64,000 bases of DNA. Source: Peromyscus leucopus (taxonomy: Eukaryota; Chordata; Mammalia; Rodentia; Cricetidae). The translations under genes and the position numbers were made by a program. This document shows, one piece after another, positions 43,064 to 55,514 of this stretch. Every line of letters starts with the position of its first letter. Within the stretch, counting starts at the first letter, position 1. Under the pieces are notes generated by a model. It was given only the letters and a program-made list of their open reading frames with translations. It had not been told where the DNA came from and made no database searches. The stretch covers positions 118,038,629-118,102,628 of the forward strand of contig NC_051063.1 in NCBI RefSeq assembly GCF_004664715.2. Direction: 5' to 3'.

Positions 43064-43870
43064 CTGCCAAGAGTCAAACTCCAGTTTTTCCCCAGAATAC
43101 TTTGACAATGTATCTACTTCTTGTAGCAGCATCTTATGGAGTGCATGGGCCACAGCATGCACAGTATTATATACAACATAACCTGTACCACTAACAGATG
43201 TTTCAAAATGGTGCTGTAATAACCACTGCATTCGTTTTTCTATTGAGCAATTCTTAAGGTTCATAGAATTAAATGAAGTCAGAGAACAATTGAAATAAAT
43301 CCACCATAATTCGGCAAGAGAAATTGATTTACTATACTTGGAAGGATCTACTGTCTCAATAAATTTTTTAAAACCAGATAATTCTGAAGAGTGAAGTAAA
43401 AATATAAAAGTCCCATAGAAGGAATCAAGAAGGAGTCTCTCATTATGTTCGATCATATCCCACTGTGAAGTAGTGACCCAGATCCTCTGAAGGTATGCTA
43501 GTCTGTAGAATCTAAGGTTAAGCTGCAGATGAGAGTCTTTGTCTCCATAAATGATAACAACTTTGGCTGATGAGGTTATGATCTCATTATAATAAATATT
43601 TACATTTTTCTGGAATAATATTTTATCTTCCATAATAATATGCACAAAGGCTAAGCACACACTGTTTCTTTGCATCTCTCTTCTCAATTCTGAGAGAAAT
43701 TCAAGTCCTAGGTCATCATCTGAAATGATTGCTCCAACCCAGTTCCATCTGAAATATAGCACCAAAGACACCATGGACAAAGGCAGAGATGTGTCCTTAG
43801 GAGCCATCTGGTAGAGATGTGGAAACTGTTCATGGTTGCTCAGGAGAGGATGAAATGGTCCGTAGTAAAG
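43064..43870 (-). pseudogene. Vmn2r-ps: V2R exon 3: core of ligand-binding domain
   Basis: 807 bp, phase 0 at both ends. Acceptor gacattcag, donor CAG|GTAATA. It begins LYYGPFHPLLSNHEQFPHLY and contains APKDTSLPLSMVSLVLYF, WNWVGAIISDDDLG, SSAKVVIIYGDKDS and RIWVTTSQWDMI, all signature stretches of the Venus-flytrap lobes. No stop occurs over 269 codons. Confidence 0.96.
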
Positions 43871-44253
43871 CTGAATGTCATACAACAGACAATTAATTGA
43901 AGAAGGTGGAATACATAATGATTGGTCTAAAACTAATTATGCTCATCATAAGCTGGAAATATTAGGGCATATGAATTTATATCTCATTATTAAATTTTAT
44001 GTAATTTCTTGAGAATATTTTAAAAAGTAAAGATGAGCTAAGTCTGCTACTGAAATATTTCAAACTTCTTCTTGTTCTTGGGTCTAATTGTGGTAAATTA
44101 CTGGTATGTGTCAATGCTTTCTGAATATATATATTTGGAATTTTAAGCATTAAGATACACACGAACATACTTTTTTCTTTAAACAGCCTTTGCATCTGAA
44201 AATCAGGATGAAAGGAGTCATTGTTTCATTAAAACTAACTCATCCATGCTTAC
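43871..44253 (-). other. V2R intron 2
   Basis: 383-bp intron with no insertion seen. Its short size is normal for this gene family. Confidence 0.75.
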
Positions 44254-44533
44254 CTCTGGTCTATTGGTGATGTACAGCAGTGGTCCAAGCATAGCAGATG
44301 ATAACCATATTGGACCTGTAAGTACGATTAAATATCTTCTCTGATTTATACAGTAGTAGTTAGGAAGAAATTCACCTATTTTTGTGGATAAACTATTCAT
44401 TCTCCAATCATCTAAGAGGTTACATTCAACTTTAACTAACAGAGAAATATTGGGTAAAATGTGAGGATCTTTGTTGATATTTTCAAGAGCAAAATAAAGA
44501 GACAAAATCAAGTGGATATTTTTATATGTCAAC
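44254..44533 (-). pseudogene. Vmn2r-ps: V2R exon 2: N-terminal ligand-binding lobe
   Basis: 280 bp. Acceptor gctctctttttag, donor GAG|GTAAGC (strong). LILSLYFALENINKDPHIL, EFLPNYYCINQRRYLIVLTG and GPLLYITNRPE are characteristic. Fully open. Confidence 0.95.
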
Positions 44534-45157
44534 CTAAAAAGAGAGCAAACAGATCATTAGAGATGGGGCTCAAAACATGATAATATTGAATTAAAATAAT
44601 AGTTTTATGTATTTAATGCTTGTTTTTTCAGTTAGTATGATGACACATGCCCTATTATTGTGCTCTATGAGAATTTAAGATTTCAGGAATTTCGGAAGGA
44701 TTCTTCAATTTTTAGGAGGTGTATATCACTCATGTGGGATACTTTGATTTGAACTTTTTTACAATTTTATTCCTTTGTGTATGATCACAGTGAGAAATGG
44801 TACCAAAAGACATTTTATCTATTCATTCCTCTATTGTAGAATTATAGTAAGTAACATAAATGGAAACTAGGTGGATATTATCTTCTACCCAGATTGTTAC
44901 AATAAAGCAACCATTGACAAGGCTCTGAATTAGTTATGATTATAAGGAATGGGTAACAAATTATATCCATATGTATCACAATCTCTGAGAATATTTAAAT
45001 TTATAAGCAATATAGACACCTTATTTATTTTTACTTGTTCTCTTTACTTTGTGCACATTTGACCTTTTCCATTCCATTTGATGCTCTATAATCTTCAGTG
45101 ATATGTTATTGTTTATAACAATGATCATTTATATGAAGAATATAACCTCTTTACATG

Positions 45158-45549
45158 GGCCCTTGCCGGAGGATGTCTTTTGTATACTGTGAATATGTGT
45201 TGCTCTTACTGGTTGATAAATAAAGCTGTTTGGCCTATGGGAAGTCAGGTTATAGCTAGGTTGAAAATTGAAGAGACACCAGAAGAGGAATGGCAGAGTG
45301 GAAAAGTAGCCATCCTGCTGTTCAGAGAGCAGCATGTAATGGCACAAATGTAAAGCCTTGGAACACATGGTGACATATAGATTAATAGAAATGGGCTGAG
45401 TTTGCTATAAAAGCTAGCTAGCAAGAAAATTGAGTCATAGGTTATGGCCATACACAGTTCATAATTAATATAAGCCTCTGTATGTTTATTTGGGTCTGAG
45501 CAGCTGTGGAACAATGCAAGAAACAGGAAAACTGCTAGATACAGGCCCT
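45158..45549 (+). mobile_element. Solo LTR with 6-bp TSD in V2R intron 1
   Basis: A 380-bp LTR (45164-45543), TGCCGGAGGA start and AGATACA end, flanked by GGCCCT on both sides (45158-45163 and 45544-45549). It contains 'attaatagaaatgggctgag' and 'gtttatttgggtctgagcag', shared with the LTR at 61665-62053. Confidence 0.9.
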
Positions 45550-45659
45550 CAGGTTGATGATGAGCAATTTAATTTATACTTGTTTATCTGAAAATGCAAG
45601 TCTTGTTTCTAGATTCCTGTTGCTTTGTGCTAATTAGCAAATATTCTCCTTCTCTGATA

Positions 45660-46310
45660 TCTTAACTTTTAATCTCCATGCAAATCCTCTAATATCAATA
45701 GTGGAGAGGGTGAGTGAACTGGCTTACATCAGTAATCATATTGGTGAATACCCGAACTGTCAGCATAGAGCCTTTATCTAATAACTGATGGAAGAAGATG
45801 CAGAGATCCACAACCAAGTACCGGGCTGAGTTCCAAGAGTCTAGTTGAAGACAGAGAAAAGAGGGATTCCTAGAGCAAGGGCCATCAAAATCATGATGGG
45901 GAAATGTACAGAGACTACTAGTGGGAACTCATGAACTGTGGATCAATAGCTGTGGATCCTCTGTGGAACTGGACTAGGCCCTCTGCCTAGGTGAGGCTGT
46001 TATGTAACTTGACCTGCTTGAGGAGGCCCCTGGTTGTAGGATCAACATCTGTCCCACATCCTCATGTGGGTTTTGGAACCCAGTACCTCTGGTTGGAGAC
46101 CTTACACAATCTTGCTCTAGGGGGTGGGTCTTAGAACTGCCTCTACTGAATATACCAGGCTCTGCTGACTCTGCATGGAAGACCTTGCCTTGGAGGAGGT
46201 GGGAATGGGGGTTTGAAAGGTGGGGGGCAGGAGAAGGGAGGGGAGGAGATCTGTGGTTAGTCTGTAAAAAGAATAGAGAATTTCTTAATAAGAAAAAAAT
46301 ATATAAATTT
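45660..46310 (+). mobile_element. L1 3' UTR, sense
   Basis: 'gatgcagagatccacaacca', then 'cttgccttggaggaggtggg', and an A-rich end (ttaataagaaaaaaatat) are L1 3' UTR hallmarks on the plus strand. Antisense to the V2R. Confidence 0.7.
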
Positions 46311-47859
46311 GTTAATAATTTGTCTCATTGTCTGTTTTCCTTTGATTGTTCCAGCTTTTGTTTCCTCTTGTGTATATTCTATTGCTTTAGGACCATGTTC
46401 CATATCTGAGTGCACTAGCCTATTCTGTTGCTCTACAGCTAGTAATCAATTGAACGAATGATATATTTGCCCTAGAATTTGTGGTTCTAATATTTGAATA
46501 ATTTTACTCTGAAGTTTTTCTATTCTTCTATTTCTTAAACTTTTCTGTTGGATTCTGAAATAACCAAGCCTGAAATGTTTTTTTAGTACTCTTCCACTTT
46601 GGATGGGTTTTGTTTATGTATGGTATTTCTAGATTTAAATTTGGATTCTCTAGTTCAAACAATGAAGTTAATATTGTATGATATTAATATCTAAAATTAC
46701 TAAAATTCATTTTTCCAAATAAAGTTTCAGAATTTATAATTGTTCTTCTTATGGATTCAAGCCATGAATTTCCATGAACTCTTACTATTCATTTGTTTTT
46801 TGATTAAAGGTTTCTATCTCATATCTTTGACCAATTAGTGATTTACATATTTTATAAAATAATTTTTCCAAGTAACATCATCAATATTTCCACATTTCCA
46901 GATATGATCGATCACTTGTTACTCATCAGTGCTGGATTTTCATTTTAATCTGTGGACAATCTGGAGTATATCTGAATATTATTTCCCCTTCAATTTACCA
47001 CATTGCCTTCTGTTCCAAAGTGTGAATGTAAGAAGGTATTGTGAAAATTGAAAAATATTTTTTCAAGACCAAAATTTTGTTGCTGCCATTTGTTTATAAG
47101 CCAAAAAGATTCCTTTAATGTCAGGATTTCTATTTGTTATTGCTACTGAGGTAATCCACATTTCTTATTTAGTTCCATTCCACTGTGTTTTTGTATGTAT
47201 CTCTTGCTTTATTCAAAGCCATGAATTTGTGGATTTATGTAAATCCTTTATACATATATAACAGAAATAATTTAGACACAAATCTCATTCACCACAGAAA
47301 AATATCCAAGTATAGATAAATATAGGCCATTTAAATTCTTGAAAAATAACATTCACTTTTCTTTAAGAGCATGACCCATAGTGCATCATTCATTGCCTAG
47401 TGGAAGGACTCATCTGCAAAATTAATCAGAAGCACAAAATATACTTGGTGGCTTAATAAAAGAGTAGAGAACGAAAGGAACAAATATCATCAAATTACAT
47501 TATACTCAACACTTAACCAACTCATCAAAATAGTACCTAAAGCAATCAGTTTCAAATCATGACAGCTTTATAGGAGTTCACAATTTTGGAGATTTAATTT
47601 TAGGTGAATGCAGTTTAATTGATATTCTTGGCAGCACTATGCATCTAAGTTGGAGAGAGTGAAGGCCAAAACATTTATATCATTTCTTGAATAAACAAGA
47701 GAAAATAGTAGAAAATGAATTAGGATTCTACAATTCAATTAGAATATCTTATCCCCATATCAAGTGTGCCACATATAAACATTGTTCAAAAATTTTAGCG
47801 ACGGGTCAAAACAAATCTATAATAATTCTTAATATATAAAGAAATAAAATGCAGTCTCC
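46311..47859. other. Unresolved intron sequence
   Basis: AT-rich and probably contains old L1 body, but I cannot place it confidently. No coding signal is visible. Confidence 0.35.
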
Positions 47860-48440
47860 CAGCTGCAATTTGACCAAGAGAGCCTTCATCCAGTAATAGA
47901 TAGAAGCAGATGCAGAGAGATCCACAACCAGGCATCAGGCTGAGCTCCAGGAACCCAGTTAAACAGAGTAAAGAGGGATTATATGAAGAAGGGGTGTCGA
48001 GATCATGATGAGGAAATCTAGAGACAACTGAACCAAGCCCAAAGAAATCATAAATTTGGACAGCTGTGGAACCTGCATGGAACCAGCCTGGACCCTATGA
48101 ATATCAGAGACAGTTGTGTAGCTGGGTCTGTTTGAAGGGCTCCTGGCAGTGTGTCAGGGACTATCCCTGGCAAATGAGCTGGATTTCTGGATCCCATTAC
48201 CTATGGCCAGACACTTGATACAGCAGGGAGAGGTTTGGTCCTGCCTCAAATGAATGTACAGGGCTCAGTTGCACCCCTCCATGGGAAAACTTACCCTGTT
48301 TATTAGAGAGGATAAAGAATAGTGGAGGAAAGATGGTGGTGGGGGAAGGAGAGAGAATGTGAGGACATTTTAGTGGGGGATCTGTGGTTGGTATGTAAAA
48401 TGATTAACAAAATAAGAAAAAAGAAATGAAATATATACAA
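47860..48440 (+). mobile_element. L1 3' UTR, sense
   Basis: 'agcagatgcagagagatcca' and 'tggttggtatgtaaaatgat' with an A-rich end, like 45660-46310 but a separate copy. Confidence 0.7.
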
Positions 48441-50713
48441 TATACTACCCTTTCTGTCATCAATCAATCCAATCACAAATTCTAATGAGTAAATGAAGCC
48501 ACACTGAAAAAAGTCTCTGATTAGTCACAGAAATTCTGATTATATGTGTCATCAAAGGAGTTGTAATATGGGAAATCTGATTTATTATATTATACACAAA
48601 AATGGTGATTCAACTCTGAAATAACCTAGGCAGACTTGTCAATCAATATTCATTTTTAGTTATTGTATTTTGAAAACTGTGGATGCCAAATTTTGGTCTG
48701 GTATAATGATGCAACTCTTCAAGTTTAAAATGAACTCATATCAAACATTTTATTTTAACACTATAATTTGTCACAATATCAATTACTATTGTTCTACAAG
48801 GCCCATGGAAAGAAGCAATGACTAGGGTTGTCACATATTGACATATGAAACAGTCAAACATGTTTGCTATATATAATAATCACATGAACATTTCTTCTTG
48901 GATCCAATACAAATCAAATTCAGATGATATTTACCCAATTTGTAAGCTGTCTTTGAAATGAAAGATGCAAAATAAAACAGAGAGAATGTTGAAGAGTGTT
49001 TCATGCAGGTTTAGATTATAAAATTCAGGGATAAACACACTAATTTCGAAGATGATTTAGCAAATTATAAAAGCTAAGAGTTGGAAGATGCTTATGAACC
49101 ACAATGGGTGAAAAAAAAGTAAGATACAGAGTTCTCTGACAACAATATAAAATATAATAAAAATATTACTAATAATTATTTAGGTAGAATTCCTATTCAC
49201 AACACAAAAAATTTTAAATGAGATAAACATTTGAAATATTTATGAATATATATGGTTTTGTATATATGTGTATAAATGTATATATATATATATATAACAT
49301 AAATTACCTGTATTATACTTGTGTTTTAAAAAGGCATAGTTTATTCCCTTCACTATAAAATTAGAACTCAATTCAACATGACAAAGGAACATGTAGGTAC
49401 CTTTTCTCAAATTTTTTATTTCTACAACGTCATGTTCTTTATCAACTATTATATTCTTTTTCATGATAGACCCATCCCACTACTAGTAAAAAATGATGAT
49501 AATACCTATATGCTGTGTTAGCACAACGTATGAACAGACATAAGACATGTGAAGACACATTCTTCTATGATATTTTATGTAATAAATATATACTACAAAG
49601 AGTATCAGATAATTCAATGCCTTTTTTAAATGAATGTTTATTTACACACAGAAAATCATGGATATGATCAGTACCATCTAGCAACTTTCTTATTTCTGTT
49701 GTTTTTATGCTTACATAATCCTTTTCTTGCCTTAACAAACATTCCAGTAATCTTATCTAGAGAGATCACATCACTGAGGAGTGTTTAGCCATAAACTGAT
49801 GAAATTTAAGAAAAAATAAATGGGAAATTGCAAGTTCTCTCATCTCTACTTCTCCAAAGACAGTTTTTCTCCAACTTCAAGAACTCTAGTGACTGGTAAA
49901 GACATAACAAAACTGTGCCTAACTTGAGTAAAGATTTTCTCATTTAAGCTCTACTAAACCTTCTCTTAGTGAATTTTTTAATTTGTTTGGTATTTTGTGC
50001 TCTGAGTCAAGACTCTCATGCTCCCTTTCACTATGAAAATTGCATTGTCAATGTAAAAATATGTGATGTCACTTAAAGTCACTCTTCATTGTCCTTCATA
50101 GCTGCGTTTTTATTTTACACCGAGACTAGTTTTAATGTTGTTTTTCATTATTTCCTTGAAAATTTCTCTCTTCTGCTCCATAATACCAAACATCATCCTC
50201 TGCTATGAATTGCATTCATCCTATGTTATTAATAAATGAACTTTTGTCTCATATTAAAACTTCATTATGGTATCTCTCACAGTGAGTACAATGCCCATCT
50301 TGTACATGTGTATTACCATTATCTTTAGAATGTTAACTGTGACAATTTGCTTAGCATGCTGCAGGAGACATTGCTACAATTATCCAAATCAAATATCAAA
50401 TCCAGTACACATCAACAATCCAGTTAAATTATGGTCAAATCTAAAAATCTACAGAATGCTGTAATATTCCCACAACATATGAACACACTCTCTATAATTG
50501 GGCAAAAGGAAAAGAGAAACAAATGTGGAATAAGTGTCATAGATTCAAGTTATGGAGCAGAAAATCAAGACATGAAAATAAAATAAATAGTAAGATTAGT
50601 GACCACATTTTTTATTTAATTGATTATTTTCAAACTGTGGCATGTGCTACAGCAACACTTTCATTCTAGCACTTGACAAGGCTAAAATAAAGTCAATATT
50701 TACAGTGACATAC
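48441..50713 (-). other. V2R intron 1, central part
   Basis: 49600-49975 is homologous to intron 1 of pseudogene A (15520-15880). An AT-rich microsatellite lies at 49248-49297. The rest is AT-rich with no identifiable gene. Confidence 0.6.
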
Positions 50714-51016
50714 TACAGTTGAGATTTTCTTTGGGCTGCCACCAGAAACAAATGACAGGGAGACAAATTAATTATAAATGCTCAGCCTTAACTTGGCATT
50801 TTTCTACCTAGCTCTTATAACTTTAACACATTTCTGTTAATTTACTTTCTGTCTTGTGGCTTTATAACCATATTTTTGTAGTGCCTACCTTGCTTGCACT
50901 GCATCTCCTCGCATCTCTTCCTTCTTCTTTCCAGCATCCTGCATACCCCCAAATCCTGCCTAGACATATTGGAATTTCTGCTTTTTATTAAACCAGAGTG
51001 ACATGTCTTCACAACA
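50714..51016 (-). mobile_element. LTR fragment, antisense, in intron 1
   Basis: Starts tacagttgagattttctt and ends cttcacaaca, with the antisense arrangement of the 'TGT(A/T)G...AAAACTC(T)AGCTACA' LTR family (compare 4367-4625). Diverged; no clear TSD. Confidence 0.55.
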
Positions 51017-51754
51017 TACCCTCTTTAACAAATACACAAACTGTCTCCTGAAATTGTATAGATGGCTGTTATACATGAACATCATAGAACTTAAAAGAAA
51101 AAAACACTACTGACATTGGCATTAAAAAGAAATCTGGCTGTACATGTTCTCAACTGAAACAAAATTTAATTCAAAGAATAAAATTACCATAGTGAATGAT
51201 CTTTATTTTTTATGCTTGATTTCAGCCACAGGAGTCATACAGCACAGCAATTTTGAAATGATGACATAAACAACATTTGAATAAAAATGCAGTATTCTTT
51301 TAAGAAATGTACCCATGAAGAATTTAAGAAATACCAAATTAGGCATTCCATCAAGATGGAAAAACACTAGTTTAACATCTATAGAAAAATTTGTTCAGCC
51401 TCAAAGAAATGGACTCCTTTCAGTGCCTTGAATTAAGATTCTTGGAAATATCACTTGGCAACATACAGTAGGAATTGCCAATATAATGGAAATCTCCCTA
51501 ATAGAAATATAGACAGGGTATATCATTCAGCTTTTAGCCTGAAAATCTGACTCTAAAAAGATGAATCAGATAACCATTAAATCACCTGAAATAGAGTAAT
51601 AATAAGCATAAAAATAAATTTTTTGTCATGTACTAGATAGGAAGGTAGGGCAAAACAGACAGAAAACATGGAGAATGCCATTTTGACCAAACTTGTGCCT
51701 TCTAAGGATTTACATTGATGATCATTCAAAAACAAACAAATGAAAAGTACTTAC
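51017..51754 (-). other. V2R intron 1, 5' part
   Basis: AT-rich intron adjoining exon 1; nothing else is recognised. Confidence 0.6.
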
Positions 51755-51951
51755 TTCTTATCTAGATTCCTGGTCAAATATTCGTTCTTGATGTGACCAT
51801 GCTTTGTGTAAATAGAAAAAAAGCAATCAGTTTCTTTATCTTCATCCCAGGTATGTGGATGTTTGAATCTCAGAAAGCACCTGGGACCCATCAAACTGCA
51901 GAAAAGGAAGGAAAGCCTGACGACCAAGAAGAAAAATGTCAAATAGAACAT
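51755..51951 (-). pseudogene. Vmn2r-ps: V2R exon 1: start codon and signal peptide
   Basis: The start ATG is at 51949-51951. The N-terminus MFYLTFFFLVVRLSFLFCS is a good signal peptide. It is followed by GPRCFLRF and the acidic WDEDKETDCFFSI segment, typical of V2R exon 1. The donor AAGAA|GTAAGT is strong. The two leftover bases combine with the first base of exon 2 in phase, which is the main reason to link this exon to 44254-44533 across a 7.2-kb intron. An in-frame extension upstream exists but lacks a better start. Confidence 0.92.
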
Positions 51952-52065
51952 CTTTCTAATGTCACCAAGATAGGAGCCAAGGCAAAGTGTAATAAGCAGA
52001 GATTCACAGAAAACCACGTTTCAGATGTGCCTGTACACATATGTGTCTCTTTTTCTGCTCTAGTA

Positions 52066-52101
52066 GTTAGAAGTGTAGTTAGAAGTATAGTTAGAAGTGT
52101 A
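52066..52101. repeat. 12-bp tandem repeat upstream of V2R exon 1
   Basis: GTTAGAAGTRTA three times in a row, 115-150 bases upstream of the V2R start codon, in what should be its 5' UTR or proximal promoter. Confidence 0.9.
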
Positions 52102-52520
52102 GTTGTTTCCTAATATATTTCTTCTCACCTTATTATTCTTTGGAGAACTCTTAAACATACTCAGCTTCAGGGTCTGCATCTGAGTTATTAAGCTCAGGTG
52201 CAAGAAAATTTCAGTAATTGTGTTTAGTAATTATCTTCATTTCTACATTCCTGTGATTCCATCCACATCAGTAGACATGAAGGCCCCAGGCTCGATTCCT
52301 CCTGAGATATCTATGTAACTACCCTAATCCACATGATGTATTTTCTTATCAATATGTGAAATATTTGAAACACATTGCATTAGAAATTCCAAATCAAGTA
52401 TGTTAGGGAACCAGTTCTAGACAGAGTTAACTATTGACAAACAAATTTTACATCTATACATGTTTATGATATATGCTTTATTACCTATTCGGTGTCCTGA
52501 CAGCCAGAGAACATGCAATT

Positions 52521-52522
<2 letters not shown>

Positions 52523-52576
<54 letters not shown>

Positions 52577-52580
52577 ACAG
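52523..52580. repeat. (CA)n microsatellite
   Basis: About 24 CA units followed by atacacaca. Confidence 0.97.
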
Positions 52581-52869
52581 TGGCCACAGGCAACACAAAA
52601 TCTCCCACAGTTGCTGAGACGAGAATAATCATCCTAAAACCATAAATTTCAATATCTCAATATCAGTGCAAAAGGTAAACAGCTTTTTTATAGTTCTATT
52701 CATTAGCTGAGCCTCAGTTCCAATTAATTGATATTTCATGATCATATACTTCTGTATCTACAATATGGGTTATTCACATTTTTTATTCTTTGAATAGTCT
52801 AATACCTCTAATTTACTCCTTATTTTCAATGACTTCTATGCGAATAAATTAGTACAGATCTTTGCTTCT
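52581..52869. other. Upstream flank of V2R, nothing recognised
   Basis: AT-rich; no promoter element can be assigned with confidence. Confidence 0.35.
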
Positions 52870-53200
52870 TTTCTTTTCCTTATTTGTTTGGTGAGTTTTT
52901 TTTTTCATTTTGCCTTATTAAGAAATTTTCTACTCACTCCACATACTATCCACAAGGCCCCTTCCTCCCTCCTCCCACCCCCAGCCTCTTTCCAAGCCAC
53001 TGTGCAACCCCACATTCCCAAAATCAAGGTCTCCCATGGGGATTCAGCAGAGAGGCAGGGTGCTGGGGAGGCTTTCAGGTATTTTCATTTTTCTGGAAAA
53101 TAACTCCTTTTCTCACAAAATATATCCAGATATTGTTACCCATCATCTACTCATCTAATTTTTCCCCTATATTGTAACCAGGTCTTTCCTGTTTCTGTTT
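52870..53200 (-). mobile_element. L1 3' end, antisense
   Basis: T-rich start, then 'cacaaggccccttcctccctcc' and 'aatcaaggtctcccatgggg', as in other antisense L1 3' ends here (40462, 5336). Confidence 0.65.
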
Positions 53201-53639
53201 CTCATTAGAAAAAAAACACAGTCTTTAAGGAATTATAATATAAGAAAATGTAACTTAATAAATTTAAACTGGAACCAACACATAGAAATTAAATAATAAG
53301 TAGAAAATGAAGAAAAAAAAGCTCAACAGAAGGGACATAAATCAGAAGATCTGTTGGTATAACACATAGAATCTTATAAATACAAATCATATATACAAAA
53401 GAAATGTACCATAAATATATGGAAATATAAAAAATATAAAAGACAAAATGAAAATGCAAACTCAAAAACTGTAAAGTCCTGACATGATATTGTGAGACAA
53501 GGAATTTCCAAGGATGACATGGAGTTTGGTTTCTGCTTGCCATTTACAGCTGTGCATGCAGCCAAACCTTAAAAGTAGTTAGTTTGCTCAGAGATATAAC
53601 CTTAGAAATAGTTAATCAATTAAAGATTGCATTTGACTT
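53201..53639. other. No feature recognised
   Basis: AT-rich spacer. Confidence 0.35.
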
Positions 53640-55385
53640 AGGAATGGGGGAATGAGTCTATATCTTCTTTCAGCTCTAGGTCCCCATTCAGTGGAGACTC
53701 ATGAAAAACCCATGCATGCTGTGTCAGTGAGTACACATGTTCATCAATTAAGTTGAAATATAGGTACTTGATTTTTTAGTGTCCTTCATCCTCTCTAGCT
53801 TTTATACATTCTGAGAGGAGGCAATTGATATAGTCAATACATTTAGGACCAAGTGTTTCAATGTTTCTCACTCTCTGCTAATGTCTTGCTTTGAGAGTAT
53901 GTATGAGTTACAAACTGCTGCAGGAGGAAGTTTCTCTGATGATGGCTGAGAAAGGCATTGAACTTCGAGTATAGCAGATTGCCATTCAGAAACTTTTTAT
54001 TACTACAGATTTTGGAAGAGTTGTATTTGGCTCAACCCTAGGTCCTTGGGCTATGTAGCCTAAGGTTCTTGGTCATGCAAGCAGTGTTGAGTATGGTTTC
54101 TATCTAGTGGAGTATGCCGCAGCCAAATTGGATATTGGTGGGTGACTACAACATCATCTGTTCTACCATTTAAGTAGCATTCAGTATTGGCAGAATAACA
54201 GTGTAGTTTAAAGAGGTTGAGGCTGAGTTGTTGTTTCTCCTTTGATGGTATGTAGAATATTTTCCTTTACTGAAGATTCTAGTATATCAGAGTGAATGTT
54301 CCATGTAGACACCAGCTTTGCATCTCCATTTTCAATGAGTTGTATAGGTGTTGTTTTCAGCCACGGGACTTTGCTATCAGTATGTGAAGAATACCACTTG
54401 ATGACAGACTGGGTTGTTTTGGGTTTGCTGTGGGACCTCATTGTTTAATGCTTCAATTAAATGTAACCTAATTCTGCGACTGGAAGCATCATTAGTGAAC
54501 AAATTATATCCATTTGGGGCTCTTTCTCTCATATTGGCTGATTTCATTTACATCACCTTCATGGATTTGTCTATGTTAGGAAGGTACTATTTTATTAGAT
54601 TTCCATATAGCACTCAAGTGGCCTCAAGTTTAAATGTTTTTCTGTGTATGCCCTTCCTATTCCTATATTCTGACCCTTCTTGCCTTTTGATAATCCCATT
54701 CCAACCCTTTCCCCATTCATTTTTATCTTTCTATTCTCTATGAATTTCCTAGAAAAATATCTCTGGCCTTTCTACTCCCTTATTTTGGATTTGGCCTCTC
54801 TATGTATGTAGATTCTAGCTTGCTTGTCATTGACTCAAAAGCTAATATCTGCATATAAGCCTATACATACCATATTTATCTATTGTATCTGGGCTACGTA
54901 CTGAAATGACGTACCAGTAAATTTTATAATGTTTTTATTTAAATGTATGAGTAATACTACATTGTATAATGTACTACATTTTGTTTATCCAAGTATTTGT
55001 TGAGAGCCATCTAGATTATTTCCAATTTCAAATTATTATGAATAGAGCAACAATGAGATTGGGTGAGCCAATTTCACTGTGGTAGGATGAAGCACACTTT
55101 GCAAATAATCTCAAAAGTGTTATAGCTGGATCTCAAGTTAGACCTTTGTGAGGAACTACTAAAGTGATTTCTCTAGTGGCTGTACAAGCTTGCAATCCAA
55201 CCTACAATGGATACTTTTTTTCATTTAGTGCACATTAAAACTGGTTGGGCTGTCCCTTATTTTATTGATCCTGCCTATTCTGACTGAATACATAGAATGT
55301 TGAACACAACTTTTAAGTGTTTCTCTGCCACTTGAGTTTCCTCTTTTGTGAATTCTCTGAATTTGTACTTCTTTATTTCTTATGT
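53640..55385 (-). mobile_element. Old L1, 3' UTR and ORF2 end, antisense
   Basis: 53640-54880 is an Lx-like 3' UTR (shares the block with 4150-4260, and 'gcaggaggaagtttctctgatga'). 54880-55385 is degraded ORF2 C-terminal sequence ('tgtttatccaagtatttgttg', 'gtggctgtacaagcttgcaa'). No frame survives. Confidence 0.65.
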
Positions 55386-55410
55386 TTAATTTTTCTTGTT
55401 CTTTATTTTT

Positions 55411-55429
55411 AATTATATATATATATATG

Positions 55430-55511
<82 letters not shown>
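55411..55511. repeat. (AT)n-(AC)n-(AT)n compound microsatellite
   Basis: A short AT run, about 16 AC units, then about 20 AT units. Confidence 0.97.

Positions 55512-55514
<3 letters not shown>

Larger units (their letters stand above)
38848..51951 (-). pseudogene. Vmn2r-ps: Vomeronasal type-2 receptor (V2R), six exons, exon 6 frameshifted
   Basis: V2Rs are class C GPCRs of basal vomeronasal neurons. They have a signal peptide, a bilobed ligand-binding domain, a Cys-rich domain and seven transmembrane helices. All six canonical exons are present: 51755-51951 (197 bp), 44254-44533 (280), 43064-43870 (807), 42133-42360 (228), 41072-41195 (124) and 38848-39753 (906). Every internal junction has consensus AG and GT, and phases match (2/2, 0/0, 0/0, 0/0, 1/1). 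Exons 1-5 are open throughout. Exon 6 carries one insertion and three deletions of single bases; correcting for them gives 848 codons, a normal V2R length. The first stop in the actual frame is at 39659-39661, before TM1. It is either a very recent pseudogene or a gene with base-level assembly errors. Confidence 0.93.

Noticed and set aside
51793..52113. 106-codon plus-strand frame
   Set aside because: It is antisense to V2R exon 1, which has the signal peptide, splice donor and matching phase.
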